Shown: positions 16,895-26,728 of the stretch, piece after piece
Position numbering within the stretch: position 1 is the first letter of the stretch
Layout: each line of letters starts with the position of its first letter
Assembly (NCBI GenBank): GCA_963734725.1
Contig: CAVTIX010000018.1
Location: 124,001-188,000, forward strand
DNA from: DASXKD01 sp963734725
Lineage (GTDB): Bacteria; Actinomycetota; Actinomycetes; Streptosporangiales; Streptosporangiaceae
Direction: 5' to 3'
DNA: 64,000 nt
The notes under the pieces: model-generated
The model's input: only the letters and a program-made list of their open reading frames with translations
Databases searched by the model: none
Told to the model about the DNA's origin: nothing
Position numbers and translations under genes: made by a program

Positions 16895-19800
16895 ATGAGC
16901 CTCGCCGGTCTCCTCAGCGCCATCGCCGACGACCCCCAGTTCCGTCAGGTCGCAGACCTCGCCTCGGTGGACGGTGGCGGCGTTGTCCCGGTCGACGGCG
17001 CGGACGTGACCGCGCCGGCCGCGCTCCGGCCGTTCCTGGCCGCGGCGCTGACCGGCCTGCCCGGCCACGCCGCACGGTTCCTGCTCGCGGTCACCGCCAC
17101 CGCCAGGGAGGCGGAGGAACTGGCCGGGGCCCTCAGCTCCGTGGCGCCCGCAGGCAGCGTGGCCTACTTCCCCGCCTGGGAGACGCTGCCGCACGAGCGG
17201 CTTTCCCCGCGCTCGGACACCTCCGGCCAGCGCCTGGCGGTCCTGCGCCGGCTGGTCCACCCGGACCCGGCCAGCTCGCGGACCGCCGCGGTCACCGCGG
17301 TGGTGACCCCGGTGCGTGCCCTGCTTCAGCCGATGGCAAGCGGCTTGGCCGACGTCGAGCCGGTCAAGCTGGCCGAAGGCGACACCTGCGACCTGGACGA
17401 GGTGCTGGCCCGGCTCGTGGACATCGGCTACACCCGGACCGACCTGGTCGAGCGGCGCGGCGAGGTCGCGGTCCGCGGCGGCATTATCGACGTGTTCCCG
17501 CCGGCCGAAGAGCACCCGGTCCGGGTGGAGCTGTTCGGCGACGTTGTCGAGGAGACCCGGTTCTTCCGCGTGGCCGACCAGCGCAGCCTCGGCCCGGCTG
17601 CCGAAGGCCTGTGGGCGCCGCCGTGCCGGGAGCTGCTGCTGACGCCCGACGTGCGGGACCGGGCCAAGCACCTCGCCGCCGATCACCCCGGGCTCGCCGA
17701 CGTGCTCGGCAAGCTGGCCGACGGGATCACGGTGGAGGGCATGGAGGCCCTGGCCCCGGTGCTCGCGCCCCGGATGGAGCTACTGCTCGACCACGTGCCC
17801 GCCGGGGGCGTGATCCTCGCCTGCGATCCCGAGCGGATCCGCGCGCGGGCCGCCGATCTGGTCCGCACCAGCCGGGAGTTCCTGGAAGCGTCCTGGGTGA
17901 ACGCCGCGGCCGGCGGCCAGGCGCCGCTCGATCTCGGGGCGTCCGCGTTCCAGCCGATCACCCAGGTGCGGGCCGCCGCCGACAACCTGCGGCTGCCCTG
18001 GTGGACCATCACCCCGTTCGACGGTTCCGCGCCCGACGCCAGTCCAGCCGCGGAGGGCGCTGCTCCTGCCAGCACGGGCGGCGGGCCACGCGGAGCGGGT
18101 GAGGACGGCCCTGACGCTTCGTTTTTCCAAATGCCGGGGAGCGATTCCGGCAGCCAGGACCGGCCTGCGCTGCGGCTCGGCGCGGGACCGGCCCCTGCCT
18201 ACCGCGGCGATACCGGCCGGGCGCTGGCCGACGTCCGGGGCTGGCTGGGCGAGGGCTGGCGGGTCGTGCTCGTCACCGAGGGACACGGCCCGGCCCAGCG
18301 CCTGGCCGAGGTGCTGCGCGGTGAGGGCCTTGGCGCCCGCCTCGGTGACCTGGACGACGTGCCGGAACCCGGGGTGCCGTGCGTGACCACGGGGCTCATC
18401 CCGCACGGGTTCACCTGGGAGTCCGTGCAGCTAGCGGTGCTCACCGAGGCGGACCTGGTCGGCCAGCATGCGGGCCCGCGCGAGTCCCGGCGGATGCCAA
18501 GCCGCAGGCGCGGTGGCATCGACCCGCTCCAGCTCACGCCCGGCGACTACGTGGTGCACGAGCAGCACGGCGTCGGGCGGTACCAGGAGATGACCAGCCG
18601 CAGCATCCAGGGCGCGGTCAGGGAATACCTGGTCATCGAGTACGCGCCCGGCAAGCGGGGCCAGCCGCCGGACCGGCTCTACGTGCCGACTGACCAGCTT
18701 GACCAGGTCACCCGGTACGTCGGCGGGGAGATGCCCAGCCTGCACCGGCTCGGCGGCGCGGACTGGGCCAAGACCAAGGGACGCGCCCGCAAGGCCGTGC
18801 GGCAGATCGCGTCGGAACTGATCCGGCTCTACTCGGCGCGGATGGCCTCGCCCGGCCATGCGTTCGGCCCGGATACGCCGTGGCAGCGGGAACTGGAGGA
18901 CGCGTTCCCCTACGTGGAAACCCCCGACCAGCTTGCCGCGATCGACGAGGCAAAACGGGACATGGAGCGGCCGGTGCCGATGGACCGGCTCATCTGCGGC
19001 GATGTCGGCTACGGCAAGACCGAGATCGCGGTCCGCGCCGCGTTCAAGGCGGTGCAGGACGGCATGCAGGCGGCCGTGCTGGTGCCCACCACGCTGCTGG
19101 CGCAGCAGCACCAGTCCACGTTCAGCGAGCGGTACGCGCCGTTCCCCGTGGTGGTGCGGACGCTGAGCCGGTTCCAGAGCGACGCCAAGGTCGCCGAGAC
19201 GCTGCGCGGGCTGGCCGACGGCACGGTGGACGTGGTGATCGGGACCCACCGGCTGCTGTCCCCGGACACCCGGTTCGCCCGCCTGGGCCTGGTCATCCTC
19301 GACGAGGAACAGCGGTTCGGGGTGGAGCATAAGGAGTACCTGAAGCGGTTGCGCACCGAGGTGGACGTGCTGTCGATGTCCGCGACGCCCATCCCGCGCA
19401 CGCTGGAGATGGGCGTCGCGGGGATCCGGGAGATGTCCACCATCTTGACCCCGCCCGAGGAACGGCACCCGGTGCTGACCATGGTGGGCCCCTACGAGGA
19501 GAAGCAGATCGCCGCGGCAATCCGGCGGGAACTGCTGCGCGACGGCCAGGTCTTCTTCGTGCACAACCGGGTCTCCTCGATCAACAAGGTCGCCGCCAGG
19601 GTCGCGGACCTGGTGCCGGAGGCCAGGGTCGTGGCGGCGCACGGCCAGATGAACGAGCACGCGCTCGAACGGATCATGCTGGAGTTCCTCGACCGCAAGC
19701 ACGATGTGCTAGTGGCCACGACGATCGTCGAGTCGGGGCTGGACATCCCCAACGCCAACACGCTGATCGTGGACCGCGCCGACGTCTACGGGCTGGCCCA

Positions 19801-20614
19801 GCTCCATCAGCTGCGCGGCCGGGTCGGCCGGGCCAGTGAGCGCGCCTATGCCTACTTCCTGTTCCCGCCGGAGAGGCCGCTGACCGAGACGGCGCACGAG
19901 CGGCTGGCCACCATCGCCCAGCACACCGAGATGGGCGCCGGGATGTACGTGGCGCTCAAGGACCTGGAGATCCGGGGGGCCGGCAATCTGCTGGGCGGGG
20001 AGCAGTCCGGCCACATCGCCGGGGTCGGCTTCGACCTCTATGTGCGGATGATCGGCGAGGCGGTCGGCGAATTGCGCGACGCCGGCCCGGCCGAACGCGC
20101 CGAGGTCCGGGTGGAACTGCCGGTGAACGCGCACATCCCGCACTCCTACGTGCCTGGTGAGCGGCTCCGGCTGGAGGCGTACACGCGCATCGCGGCCATC
20201 GACTCCGCCGCGGACATCACCGCCGTCGGCGAAGAACTGGCCGACCGCTACGGCCCGTTGCCCGAGCCGGTGCTCGGCCTGCTCGCCGTGGCCAGCGTCC
20301 GGGCGCAGGCCCGCAAGGCCGGGCTGACCGACATCACCCAGCAGGGCACCCACATCCGGTTCGCGCCGGTGGACCTGCCAGAATCCCGGCAGGTGCGGGC
20401 GCAGCGGCTGTACCCGAAGACGTTGCTCAAGCCGGCGGTGCGTACGATGCTCGTACCGGTGCCCAGGGACGTAGCCGGTGCCCGCCCCGGAGCGCCTGTC
20501 CCGCCGGGCGCCCCGCTCCTGCGCGACAGGGAGCTGCTTGCCTGGTGCGGACAGCTCATCGAGGCGGTGTTCGGCGAGAACAGCCCGGTCCCGCCGAACG
20601 TGCCGGCCGCCTGA
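16895..20614 (+). CDS. mfd: Transcription-repair coupling factor Mfd
   Basis: A 1239-residue ATPase. It displaces RNA polymerase stalled at lesions and recruits UvrA. In order: UvrB-like module (1-450), RNA polymerase interacting domain with DYVVHEQHGVGRY, then a RecG-like translocase with Walker A GDVGYGKTE near residue 705, DEEQ near 802, SATPIPRTL and RGRVGRASERAYAYF, and a C-terminal D7 domain. A low-complexity insert at about residues 380-415 splits the N-terminal module. It starts at ATG 16895, 35 bp after MITE copy C, without a strong ribosome site. Confidence 0.98.
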   Translation: MSLAGLLSAIADDPQFRQVADLASVDGGGVVPVDGADVTAPAALRPFLAAALTGLPGHAARFLLAVTATAREAEELAGALSSVAPAGSVAYFPAWETLPHERLSPRSDTSGQRLAVLRRLVHPDPASSRTAAVTAVVTPVRALLQPMASGLADVEPVKLAEGDTCDLDEVLARLVDIGYTRTDLVERRGEVAVRGGIIDVFPPAEEHPVRVELFGDVVEETRFFRVADQRSLGPAAEGLWAPPCRELLLTPDVRDRAKHLAADHPGLADVLGKLADGITVEGMEALAPVLAPRMELLLDHVPAGGVILACDPERIRARAADLVRTSREFLEASWVNAAAGGQAPLDLGASAFQPITQVRAAADNLRLPWWTITPFDGSAPDASPAAEGAAPASTGGGPRGAGEDGPDASFFQMPGSDSGSQDRPALRLGAGPAPAYRGDTGRALADVRGWLGEGWRVVLVTEGHGPAQRLAEVLRGEGLGARLGDLDDVPEPGVPCVTTGLIPHGFTWESVQLAVLTEADLVGQHAGPRESRRMPSRRRGGIDPLQLTPGDYVVHEQHGVGRYQEMTSRSIQGAVREYLVIEYAPGKRGQPPDRLYVPTDQLDQVTRYVGGEMPSLHRLGGADWAKTKGRARKAVRQIASELIRLYSARMASPGHAFGPDTPWQRELEDAFPYVETPDQLAAIDEAKRDMERPVPMDRLICGDVGYGKTEIAVRAAFKAVQDGMQAAVLVPTTLLAQQHQSTFSERYAPFPVVVRTLSRFQSDAKVAETLRGLADGTVDVVIGTHRLLSPDTRFARLGLVILDEEQRFGVEHKEYLKRLRTEVDVLSMSATPIPRTLEMGVAGIREMSTILTPPEERHPVLTMVGPYEEKQIAAAIRRELLRDGQVFFVHNRVSSINKVAARVADLVPEARVVAAHGQMNEHALERIMLEFLDRKHDVLVATTIVESGLDIPNANTLIVDRADVYGLAQLHQLRGRVGRASERAYAYFLFPPERPLTETAHERLATIAQHTEMGAGMYVALKDLEIRGAGNLLGGEQSGHIAGVGFDLYVRMIGEAVGELRDAGPAERAEVRVELPVNAHIPHSYVPGERLRLEAYTRIAAIDSAADITAVGEELADRYGPLPEPVLGLLAVASVRAQARKAGLTDITQQGTHIRFAPVDLPESRQVRAQRLYPKTLLKPAVRTMLVPVPRDVAGARPGAPVPPGAPLLRDRELLAWCGQLIEAVFGENSPVPPNVPAA

Positions 20615-20639
20615 GGCCCACACGAGAAGGGATGCAGTC

Positions 20640-21314
20640 GTGCCTCGCACCTCCGTGTTCGTGATCGCCGCCGCGGCCGCCGCCACGTGCGCCCTGTCGG
20701 CCTGCGGGCCGGTCAAGATGGGTTCGGCCGCGATCACCGGCGGGCAGCGGCTCACCTCGACCACCCTGAGCGATCAGGTGACGGACCTGGAGAACGCCTA
20801 TCAGGCCAGCCACGGGAAGATCCAGCTTCAGTTCCCGCAGTCGCAAGCCCCGCAGCAGGTGCTGGGGTGGCTGCTGCGGTTCCAGATCCGGGACGAGCTT
20901 GCCACCCGCAACCACGTCGTGGTGACCGCCGGGGAGAGTCAGCGGGCGCTTGCCGCCCTGGCCCAGCAGACCGGGCGCACCGGGCCCGCGTTCGTCCAGC
21001 TCGCCGTGGCCAACGGCATCGCCCCGGACATGCTGCCGGAGCTCGGCAGGTACGAGGCCATCCAGAAGGACATGTTCATCAGGCTCAACGGCGGCACGCT
21101 GCCACGTACCCAGGCCCGGGTCCAGATGCTCAGCGTGCAGTTCAACCACCGGGAATGCGTGGCCGCGAAGAGCCTGAACATCCAGGTCAACCCGCAGTAC
21201 GGGCAGCTCGACTACCGCACTTACTCGGTGGTCCCGGCCCCGTCGACGCTGTCGGCGCCGACCACGCCCGCGCCGTCGCGGACACCCAAACCGCAGCTCA
21301 CCCCCGCGTGCTGA
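20640..21314 (+). CDS. SurA-N-like lipoprotein
   Basis: A 224-residue predicted lipoprotein. GTG 20640 follows GAGAAGGGA. The signal peptide ends in the lipobox LSAC (about C22). The body resembles the SurA N-terminal chaperone helices (ITGGQRLTSTTLSDQV, LLRFQIRDELA, RYEAIQKDMF) without a parvulin PPIase domain, and a Pro/Thr-rich tail follows. It sits between mfd and mazG, the usual actinobacterial location. A role in extracytoplasmic protein folding is inferred. Confidence 0.82.
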   Translation: MPRTSVFVIAAAAAATCALSACGPVKMGSAAITGGQRLTSTTLSDQVTDLENAYQASHGKIQLQFPQSQAPQQVLGWLLRFQIRDELATRNHVVVTAGESQRALAALAQQTGRTGPAFVQLAVANGIAPDMLPELGRYEAIQKDMFIRLNGGTLPRTQARVQMLSVQFNHRECVAAKSLNIQVNPQYGQLDYRTYSVVPAPSTLSAPTTPAPSRTPKPQLTPAC

Positions 21315-21358
21315 CGGCCGGAGGGCGGGGGAATGGCGGGGAAGCACACGGTGATCCG

Positions 21359-22078
21359 GTGACCGAGAGCCAGGCTGCCCGGCCGCCGGACGCCGACACG
21401 GGTGCTGCGCTGCTGCGGCTGGTCGAGGTCATGGACACCTTGCGGGTGAACTGCCCATGGGATGCGCGGCAGACGCACCAGTCGCTCGCCCCCTACCTGC
21501 TGGAAGAGTGTTACGAAGCGCTGGAGGCGCTAGAGAGCGGCGACGAGTGGGCGCTGCGCGACGAACTCGGCGACGTCCTGCTCCAGGTCGTGTTTCACGC
21601 CCGGGTCGCGGCCGAGCGCACCGACGGCACTGGGTTCGACATCGACGACGTGGCCACCGGGATCGTGGAGAAGCTGATCCGCAGGCACCCGCACGTGTTC
21701 GGCGATGTGCAGGTGTCGGGGCCGGAAGACGTCAAGCGCAACTGGGACGCGATCAAGGCGGCGGAACGGGGTGGCCGGGGCGGTGCGCTGCCCGCGGCGC
21801 TGGGGTCGGTGCCGTTCGGCCAGCCCGCGTTGTCCCTCGCTGCCCAGCTGCAGCGCCGCGCTGAGCGGTCCGGCGCCCCGGCGGAGCTTGCCGACCTGCC
21901 TGTCGGTGACGGCCCTAGGCCGGAAGGCGTCAGCGAGATCGGGGCGGCGCTGTTCTCCCTCGTGGCCCGGGCGCGCGCGGCCGGGCTCGACCCCGAAATG
22001 GAACTGCGCGCCGCCGCGCGGAGCTACCGGGACCAGGTCCAGCGGTGGGCGGAGAAGCAGAACGGCGGCCCGGCCTGA
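21359..22078 (+). CDS. mazG: Nucleoside triphosphate pyrophosphohydrolase MazG
   Basis: A 239-residue all-helical NTP pyrophosphatase that cleans abnormal or excess nucleotides. The metal-binding motifs are EECYEALEAL near residue 50 and ELGDVLLQVVFHARVA about 20 residues later; NCPWDARQTHQSL precedes them. The second MazG repeat is degenerate. GTG 21359 was taken because the conserved core begins 16 residues later. It is followed by a 23-bp tandem repeat before eno. Confidence 0.92.
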   Translation: MTESQAARPPDADTGAALLRLVEVMDTLRVNCPWDARQTHQSLAPYLLEECYEALEALESGDEWALRDELGDVLLQVVFHARVAAERTDGTGFDIDDVATGIVEKLIRRHPHVFGDVQVSGPEDVKRNWDAIKAAERGGRGGALPAALGSVPFGQPALSLAAQLQRRAERSGAPAELADLPVGDGPRPEGVSEIGAALFSLVARARAAGLDPEMELRAAARSYRDQVQRWAEKQNGGPA

Positions 22079-22105
22079 CGGCCCGCGCCGGGTGGCCCGG
22101 CGTCG

Positions 22106-22193
22106 CCGGGGCGGCGTGGCCTGACCGTACCGGGCGGCGTGGCCTGACCGTACCGGGCGGCGTGGCCTGACGGCGCCGGGGCGGCGTGGCCGC
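22106..22193. repeat. 23-bp tandem repeat, four units, between mazG and eno
   Basis: The core GCGGCGTGGCCTGAC recurs at 22111, 22134, 22157 and 22181, giving periods of 23, 23 and 24 bp. The units differ mainly in the linker (GTACCGG or GGCGCCGGG). There are no unique spacers, so this is not a CRISPR. It lies 70 bp before the eno start. Confidence 0.85.
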
Positions 22194-22262
22194 TGCGACG
22201 GACCGCAACTGCTCGGCTAGGCTCAAATGTCAACACCTCGCCGCCGTTCCCCGGGAGCCGTC

Positions 22263-23546
22263 TTGGCCACCATCGATGCGATCCACGCCAGGCAGATCCT
22301 GGATTCGCGGGGCAACCCGACGATCGAGGTTGAGGTGGCGCTCGACGACGGGACCCAGGCCCGCGCCGCTGCCCCCAGCGGCGCCTCCACCGGAGCGTTC
22401 GAGGCGGTCGAGCTCAGGGACGGCGGAGATGCCTTCGGTGGCAAGGGGGTCACCAAGGCCGTCATGTCGGTGACCGAGGAGATCGAGCCGGACCTCCTCG
22501 GCTACGACGCCGACGATCAGCGGCTCATCGACCAGGCGATGATCGACCTGGACGGCACCCCGGACAGGTCCCGGCTGGGCGCCAACGCCATCACGGCGGT
22601 CAGCATGGCCGTCGCCAAGGCAGCGGCCGAGTCGGCCGGGCTGCCGCTGTTCCGCTACCTCGGCGGCCCCAACGCGCACGTCCTGCCGGTGCCGATGATG
22701 AACGTGCTGAACGGCGGGGCGCACGCGGACAACAGCGTGGACATCCAGGAATTCATGATCGCGCCGGTCGGCGCGGGCACGTTCAGCGACGCCATCCGCT
22801 GGGGCGCGGAGACCTACCACGCGCTCAAGGCGGTGCTGAACCAGCACAAGCTGTCCACCGGGGTGGGCGACGAGGGCGGGTTCGCGCCCGACCTGGCGCA
22901 CAACCGGGCCGCGCTCGACCTCCTGGTCGAAGCGATCGGCAAGGCCGGCTTCCAGCCAGGGCGCGACGTGGCCCTCGCGGTCGACGCCGCCGCCACCGAG
23001 TTCCACTCCGACGGCGCCTACCGCTTCGACGGCGGCTCACGCACGTCGGCCCAGATGATGGAGGTGTACGCCGAATGGCTGGACGCCTACCCCATCGTCT
23101 CCCTCGAGGACCCGCTCGCCGAGGAGGACTGGGCGGGCTGGCAGTCGCTCACCGAGGCGCTGGGCGGCAGGGCGCAGATCGTCGGTGACGACCTGTTCGT
23201 CACCAATCCAGAGCGCCTGCGCCGTGGCATCGCCGATCGCAGCGCGAATGCCCTCCTGGTCAAGGTCAACCAGATCGGCACGATCACCGAGACCCTGGAG
23301 GCGGTCTCGCTCGCCCACCGCAGCGGTTTCGCGTGCATGATCAGTCACCGGTCGGGCGAGACCGAGGACACCACGATCGCCGACCTCGCGGTGGCCACCA
23401 ACTGCGGGCAGATCAAGACCGGGGCTCCGGCCCGCACCGAGCGCGTCGCCAAGTACAACCAGCTCCTGCGGATCGAGGAGCTGCTCGATGACGCCGCCGC
23501 CTACGCCGGTGCCACGGCCTTCCCCAGGACGCCTGCGGGACCGTGA
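22263..23546 (+). CDS. eno: Enolase
   Basis: A 427-residue glycolytic enzyme interconverting 2-phosphoglycerate and phosphoenolpyruvate. It shows ARQILDSRGNPTIEVEV at the start, GDEGGFAPDL, the catalytic lysine region LLVKVNQIGT and the signature SHRSGETEDTTIADL. TTG 22263 preceded by GGGAG gives an N-terminus and length typical of the family; ATG 22227 in frame would add 12 atypical residues. The stop overlaps the ftsB start (GTGA). Confidence 0.97.
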   Translation: MATIDAIHARQILDSRGNPTIEVEVALDDGTQARAAAPSGASTGAFEAVELRDGGDAFGGKGVTKAVMSVTEEIEPDLLGYDADDQRLIDQAMIDLDGTPDRSRLGANAITAVSMAVAKAAAESAGLPLFRYLGGPNAHVLPVPMMNVLNGGAHADNSVDIQEFMIAPVGAGTFSDAIRWGAETYHALKAVLNQHKLSTGVGDEGGFAPDLAHNRAALDLLVEAIGKAGFQPGRDVALAVDAAATEFHSDGAYRFDGGSRTSAQMMEVYAEWLDAYPIVSLEDPLAEEDWAGWQSLTEALGGRAQIVGDDLFVTNPERLRRGIADRSANALLVKVNQIGTITETLEAVSLAHRSGFACMISHRSGETEDTTIADLAVATNCGQIKTGAPARTERVAKYNQLLRIEELLDDAAAYAGATAFPRTPAGP

Positions 23547-23947
23547 TCCCAGCGCTTGGCCGCCCACCGGGTGGGGACCGGGCCCGGCTCACCAGCCGGG
23601 CGGCGGTGCTCGCCGTGGTGATCTGCGCGATCGCGCTCAGCCTCGCCTATCCGGTCCGCGAGTACATCGCCCAGCGCCGTCAGATCGACCAGTTGCAGGC
23701 CGAACGCCAGATGCTCAACGGCCAGCTGGCTGCGCTGCAGCATCAGCAGCAGCGGCTGGGTGATCCCGCGTACGTCGAACAACTGGCCCGGAACAAGCTG
23801 CACATGTGCCTGCGGGGCGAGGCCTGCTACATCGTCATCGGCGGGCAAACGGCCGGCTCCGCCGCCGCGTCCGCGGCCTCGCTCACCCCTTGGTATGAGC
23901 GGCTCTGGCACTCGGTGCAGGAGGCGAACCGGGGCAGCCCGCGGTGA
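23543..23947 (+). CDS. ftsB: FtsB/DivIC-type septum formation initiator
   Basis: A 134-residue bitopic membrane protein with a TM helix at about residues 20-38, then a coiled coil (AQRRQIDQLQAERQMLNGQL) and the family motif DPAYVEQLARNKL near residue 75. It links divisome proteins at the septum. The GTG start overlaps the eno stop and the TGA overlaps the DUF501 start, so the three genes form a tight operon. The usual post-motif GE-containing strand is altered to CLRGEACYIV. Confidence 0.88.
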   Translation: MIPALGRPPGGDRARLTSRAAVLAVVICAIALSLAYPVREYIAQRRQIDQLQAERQMLNGQLAALQHQQQRLGDPAYVEQLARNKLHMCLRGEACYIVIGGQTAGSAAASAASLTPWYERLWHSVQEANRGSPR

Positions 23948-24462
23948 CCTCCGACGCCGAGGTGGTCGCGCTGCAGCTTGGCCGGCCGCCACGCGGGCTG
24001 CGGCGCGTCGCCCACCGCTGCCCGTGCGGGCTGCCCGATGTGGTGGAAACCGCGCCGCGCCTGGCCGACGGCACCCCGTTCCCCACGCTCTATTACCTGA
24101 CCTGCCCGCGGGCGACCGCCGCCATGAGCAGGCTCGAAGCCGCGGGCGTGATGCGGCAGATGCAGCGGCGGCTGGCCGAGGACACCGAACTGCGGGCGGC
24201 CTACCAGGCCGCCCACCGCGACTACCTGGCCCGGCGCGCCGCGGCGGCGCGCGCCGCCGGGGCGCCGCCGCTGCCGCCGGGCACGCAGAGCGCGGGGGGC
24301 ATGCCGGACCGGGTCAAGTGCCTGCACGCGCTGGCGGCGCACGAACTGGCGGTGCCCGGGGCCAATCCGCTGGGCCGGGAGGCCACGGCGGAGGCGGGGC
24401 CGTGGTGGGCGGCGGGCCCGTGCATCCGCCCCGCGCCCCCCACGAGCGGCGGGACAAGTTGA
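23944..24462 (+). CDS. DUF501 domain protein
   Basis: A 172-residue protein. The DUF501 core is clear: VALQLGRPPRGLRRVAHRC, CGLPDVVETAPRLADGTPFP, TLYYLTCPR and GMPDRVKCLHALAAHELAVP, with several conserved Cys/His. Function is unknown. In actinobacteria it nearly always follows ftsB and precedes ppx, as here. GTG 23944 overlaps the ftsB stop. Confidence 0.92.
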   Translation: MTSDAEVVALQLGRPPRGLRRVAHRCPCGLPDVVETAPRLADGTPFPTLYYLTCPRATAAMSRLEAAGVMRQMQRRLAEDTELRAAYQAAHRDYLARRAAAARAAGAPPLPPGTQSAGGMPDRVKCLHALAAHELAVPGANPLGREATAEAGPWWAAGPCIRPAPPTSGGTS

Positions 24463-24655
24463 GGCACTCCTTGTCGACCCCGGGTCGTGTCACGCAGCAG
24501 TCGCCGGGCCGAACGCCGCAACACTCCGCGCTGCGGCCCGGGAGGCGAGACTCTGCTGGTCCGGGGGACAACCCCCGGACCCCCGTGCCTCCCGAAGCCA
24601 GCCCACTGCTTGTCGGCGCGCCTTCGGCACGACGTCCCGCGAGGGGGGCAGGCAA

Positions 24656-25590
24656 TTGAGGGTAGCGGCGATCGACTGCGGCACGAACTCGGTGCGCCTG
24701 CTGGTGGCCGATGTGGACCGGGCCGCGGGCCGCCTGTCCGATGTGGACCGGAGGCTGGAGATCGTCCGGCTCGGCCAGGGGGTGGACGCCACCGGGCGGC
24801 TAGCCGCCGATGCGCTGGCCCGGACCCTGCGGGTGCTGCGCTCATACCGGCAGATCATTGAGGAAGCGTCGGCGTCGGCCATCCGCATGGTGGCCACCAG
24901 CGCCACCAGGGACGCGGCTAACGCCGGTGAGTTCGTCGCCGGGGTGCGCGACATCCTCGCGATCGAGCCCGAGGTGCTCAGCGGCGAGGACGAGGCGCGC
25001 CTGTCGTTCACCGGGGCTACCGCCGAACTGGCCGGCGCGCGGCCGGCCCGTACCTGGTCACCGACATCGGCGGCGGCTCGACCGAGTTCGTGCTCGGCGA
25101 CCCGGGCGCCACGCCGGCCGGGGTCAGCGTGAACATCGGCTGCGTCCGGATGACCGAGCGGCACCTGCACCACGACCCGCCCGGCGACCGCGAGATCGCG
25201 GCGGCACGCGCCGATATCGACACCGCGCTCGACGAAGTCGCCCGGCAGATCCCGGTCGCTGCCGCGCGCACCTTGGTGGGCCTTGCCGGGTCGGTGACCA
25301 CCGTAGCGGCGCTGGTGCTCGGGCTGGACGCGTACCAGCCCGGGAAGATCCATCACTCCCGGGTCAGCGCCGAAGCGGTCCGCGCGGTGACGGCGAGCCT
25401 GCTGGCGCAGACCCGGGCGGAGCGGGCACGGCTGGCGGTGATGCACCCGGGCCGGGTGGACGTGATCGGCGGCGGCGCCCTGGTGCTGACAGAGATCATT
25501 GATCGGTTCGGGTTCGGCGAGGTGCTGGTGAGCGAGCATGACATCCTGGACGGCCTAGCCTGGTCGCTGGCGCCGGGCACGGACCGGTGA
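24656..25590 (+). pseudogene. ppx: Exopolyphosphatase (Ppx/GppA), frameshifted
   Basis: TTG 24656 opens VAAIDCGTNSVRLLVADV, the ASKHA phosphate-1 motif of Ppx/GppA. The frame is good to about residue 130 (GATAELAGARP), then continues as junk to 25132. Homology resumes one frame back at PYLVTDIGGGSTEFVLGDPG and runs to TGA 25590, including IGGGALVLTEI. One missing base near 25045-25050 (CGGCCGGCCCG) explains it; correction gives about 311 residues. The neighbours are intact and conserved, so a sequencing error is as likely as a true loss of polyphosphatase. Confidence 0.85.
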
Positions 25591-26552
25591 CCGAGCGCCG
25601 ACCGGCGCCGCCGACCGAGCCGGGGTGGCCGGTGGCGCCGACCGGGCCGGAGGGGCCGTGGCCGCTGGCGGATTCGGGGGGGCCGGGGGGTGCGGGCCTG
25701 CCAGTGCCGCCCGGCAGCGGCTGGCCGGGGGATCCGGCCACACCAGCCACTCCGGTGGCCGCCAGCGCCGCGCAGGTCCGCGCGCTTGCCGCCGAGGCCG
25801 CGGCGGCGGGCAACCTCGCAGAGGTGGCCGCCAGGCAGTCCGTCTGCCGCGCCTGTCCCCGGCTGGTCGAATGGCGGGAGCAGGTGGCGGCGGTCAAGCG
25901 CGCGTCCACGCGCACCGAACGCTACTGGGGGCGGCCGGTGCCCGGGTGGGGCGACGAGCAGGCACGTGTGCTGATCCTCGGGCTGGCCCCGGCGGCGCAC
26001 GGGGGCAACCGGACCGGGCGGATCTTCACCGGCGACCGCAGCGGTGACGCCCTGTTCGCCTCGCTGCACCGGTGCGGGCTGGCCGCGCTGCCCACGTCCA
26101 CGGCGGCGGGCGATGGCCAGCGCCTGATCGGGGCGCGGATGGCCGCGGCGGTGCGGTGTGCCCCGCCGGTCAACAAGCCGTCGGTGACCGAACGGGACAC
26201 CTGCGCGCCCTGGCTGGCGGCTGAGTTCGCGCTCCTCGCGCCGTTCGTCAGGGTCATCGTCTGCCTGGGCGGCTTCGCCTGGCAGGCGGCGTGGCCGATG
26301 CTCGGCGCCGCCGGGTTCACGCTGCCCCGGCCCCGGCCCAAGTTCGGTCACGGCGCCGAAGTCCTGCTGGCCGCCCCGGCGAGTGCGGCCGGGGCGTCCG
26401 GGCAGGTCTTGCTGCTGGGCTGCTACCACCCAAGCCAGCAGAACACCTTTACCGGGCGGGTCACCCCGGCCATGCTGGACGAGGTGTTCGGCCATGCCCG
26501 CCGGGCGGCCGGAATCGGCGGGGCGGCGCCAGGCACAAGCGAGGCGCCCTAG
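25587..26552 (+). CDS. Type 5 uracil-DNA glycosylase (UdgB-like, Fe-S)
   Basis: A 321-residue DNA repair enzyme that removes uracil and hypoxanthine. After about 75 low-complexity residues come the cluster cysteines (VCRACP; RCAPP; a third in VIVCLGGFAW; GCYHPS), motif A LGLAPAAHGGNRTGRIFTGD and the HPSQQN motif followed by TFTGRVT typical of family 5. GTG 25587 overlaps the ppx TGA. The position after ppx is conserved in actinobacteria. Confidence 0.9.
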   Translation: MTERRPAPPTEPGWPVAPTGPEGPWPLADSGGPGGAGLPVPPGSGWPGDPATPATPVAASAAQVRALAAEAAAAGNLAEVAARQSVCRACPRLVEWREQVAAVKRASTRTERYWGRPVPGWGDEQARVLILGLAPAAHGGNRTGRIFTGDRSGDALFASLHRCGLAALPTSTAAGDGQRLIGARMAAAVRCAPPVNKPSVTERDTCAPWLAAEFALLAPFVRVIVCLGGFAWQAAWPMLGAAGFTLPRPRPKFGHGAEVLLAAPASAAGASGQVLLLGCYHPSQQNTFTGRVTPAMLDEVFGHARRAAGIGGAAPGTSEAP

Positions 26553-26728
26553 GAGCGCCCCACTGCCCGGCTACGCTGTGTGCGCAATTCTTCCAAGCCA
26601 AGGCAAATTGGTAACGCTTCGCATTCGGGACCGGAGCGCATGAATTGAATATGTGCACCCGGGCGAATTTTTCTCCCCCCATTCGGCTGAGCAAGAATGG
26701 ACCGGACCGGCCGGGGTATCATGACCCA

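Noticed and set aside
22106..22193. Possible CRISPR array before eno.
   Set aside because: Units are contiguous with a 23-24 bp period and no unique spacers; no cas genes are nearby.
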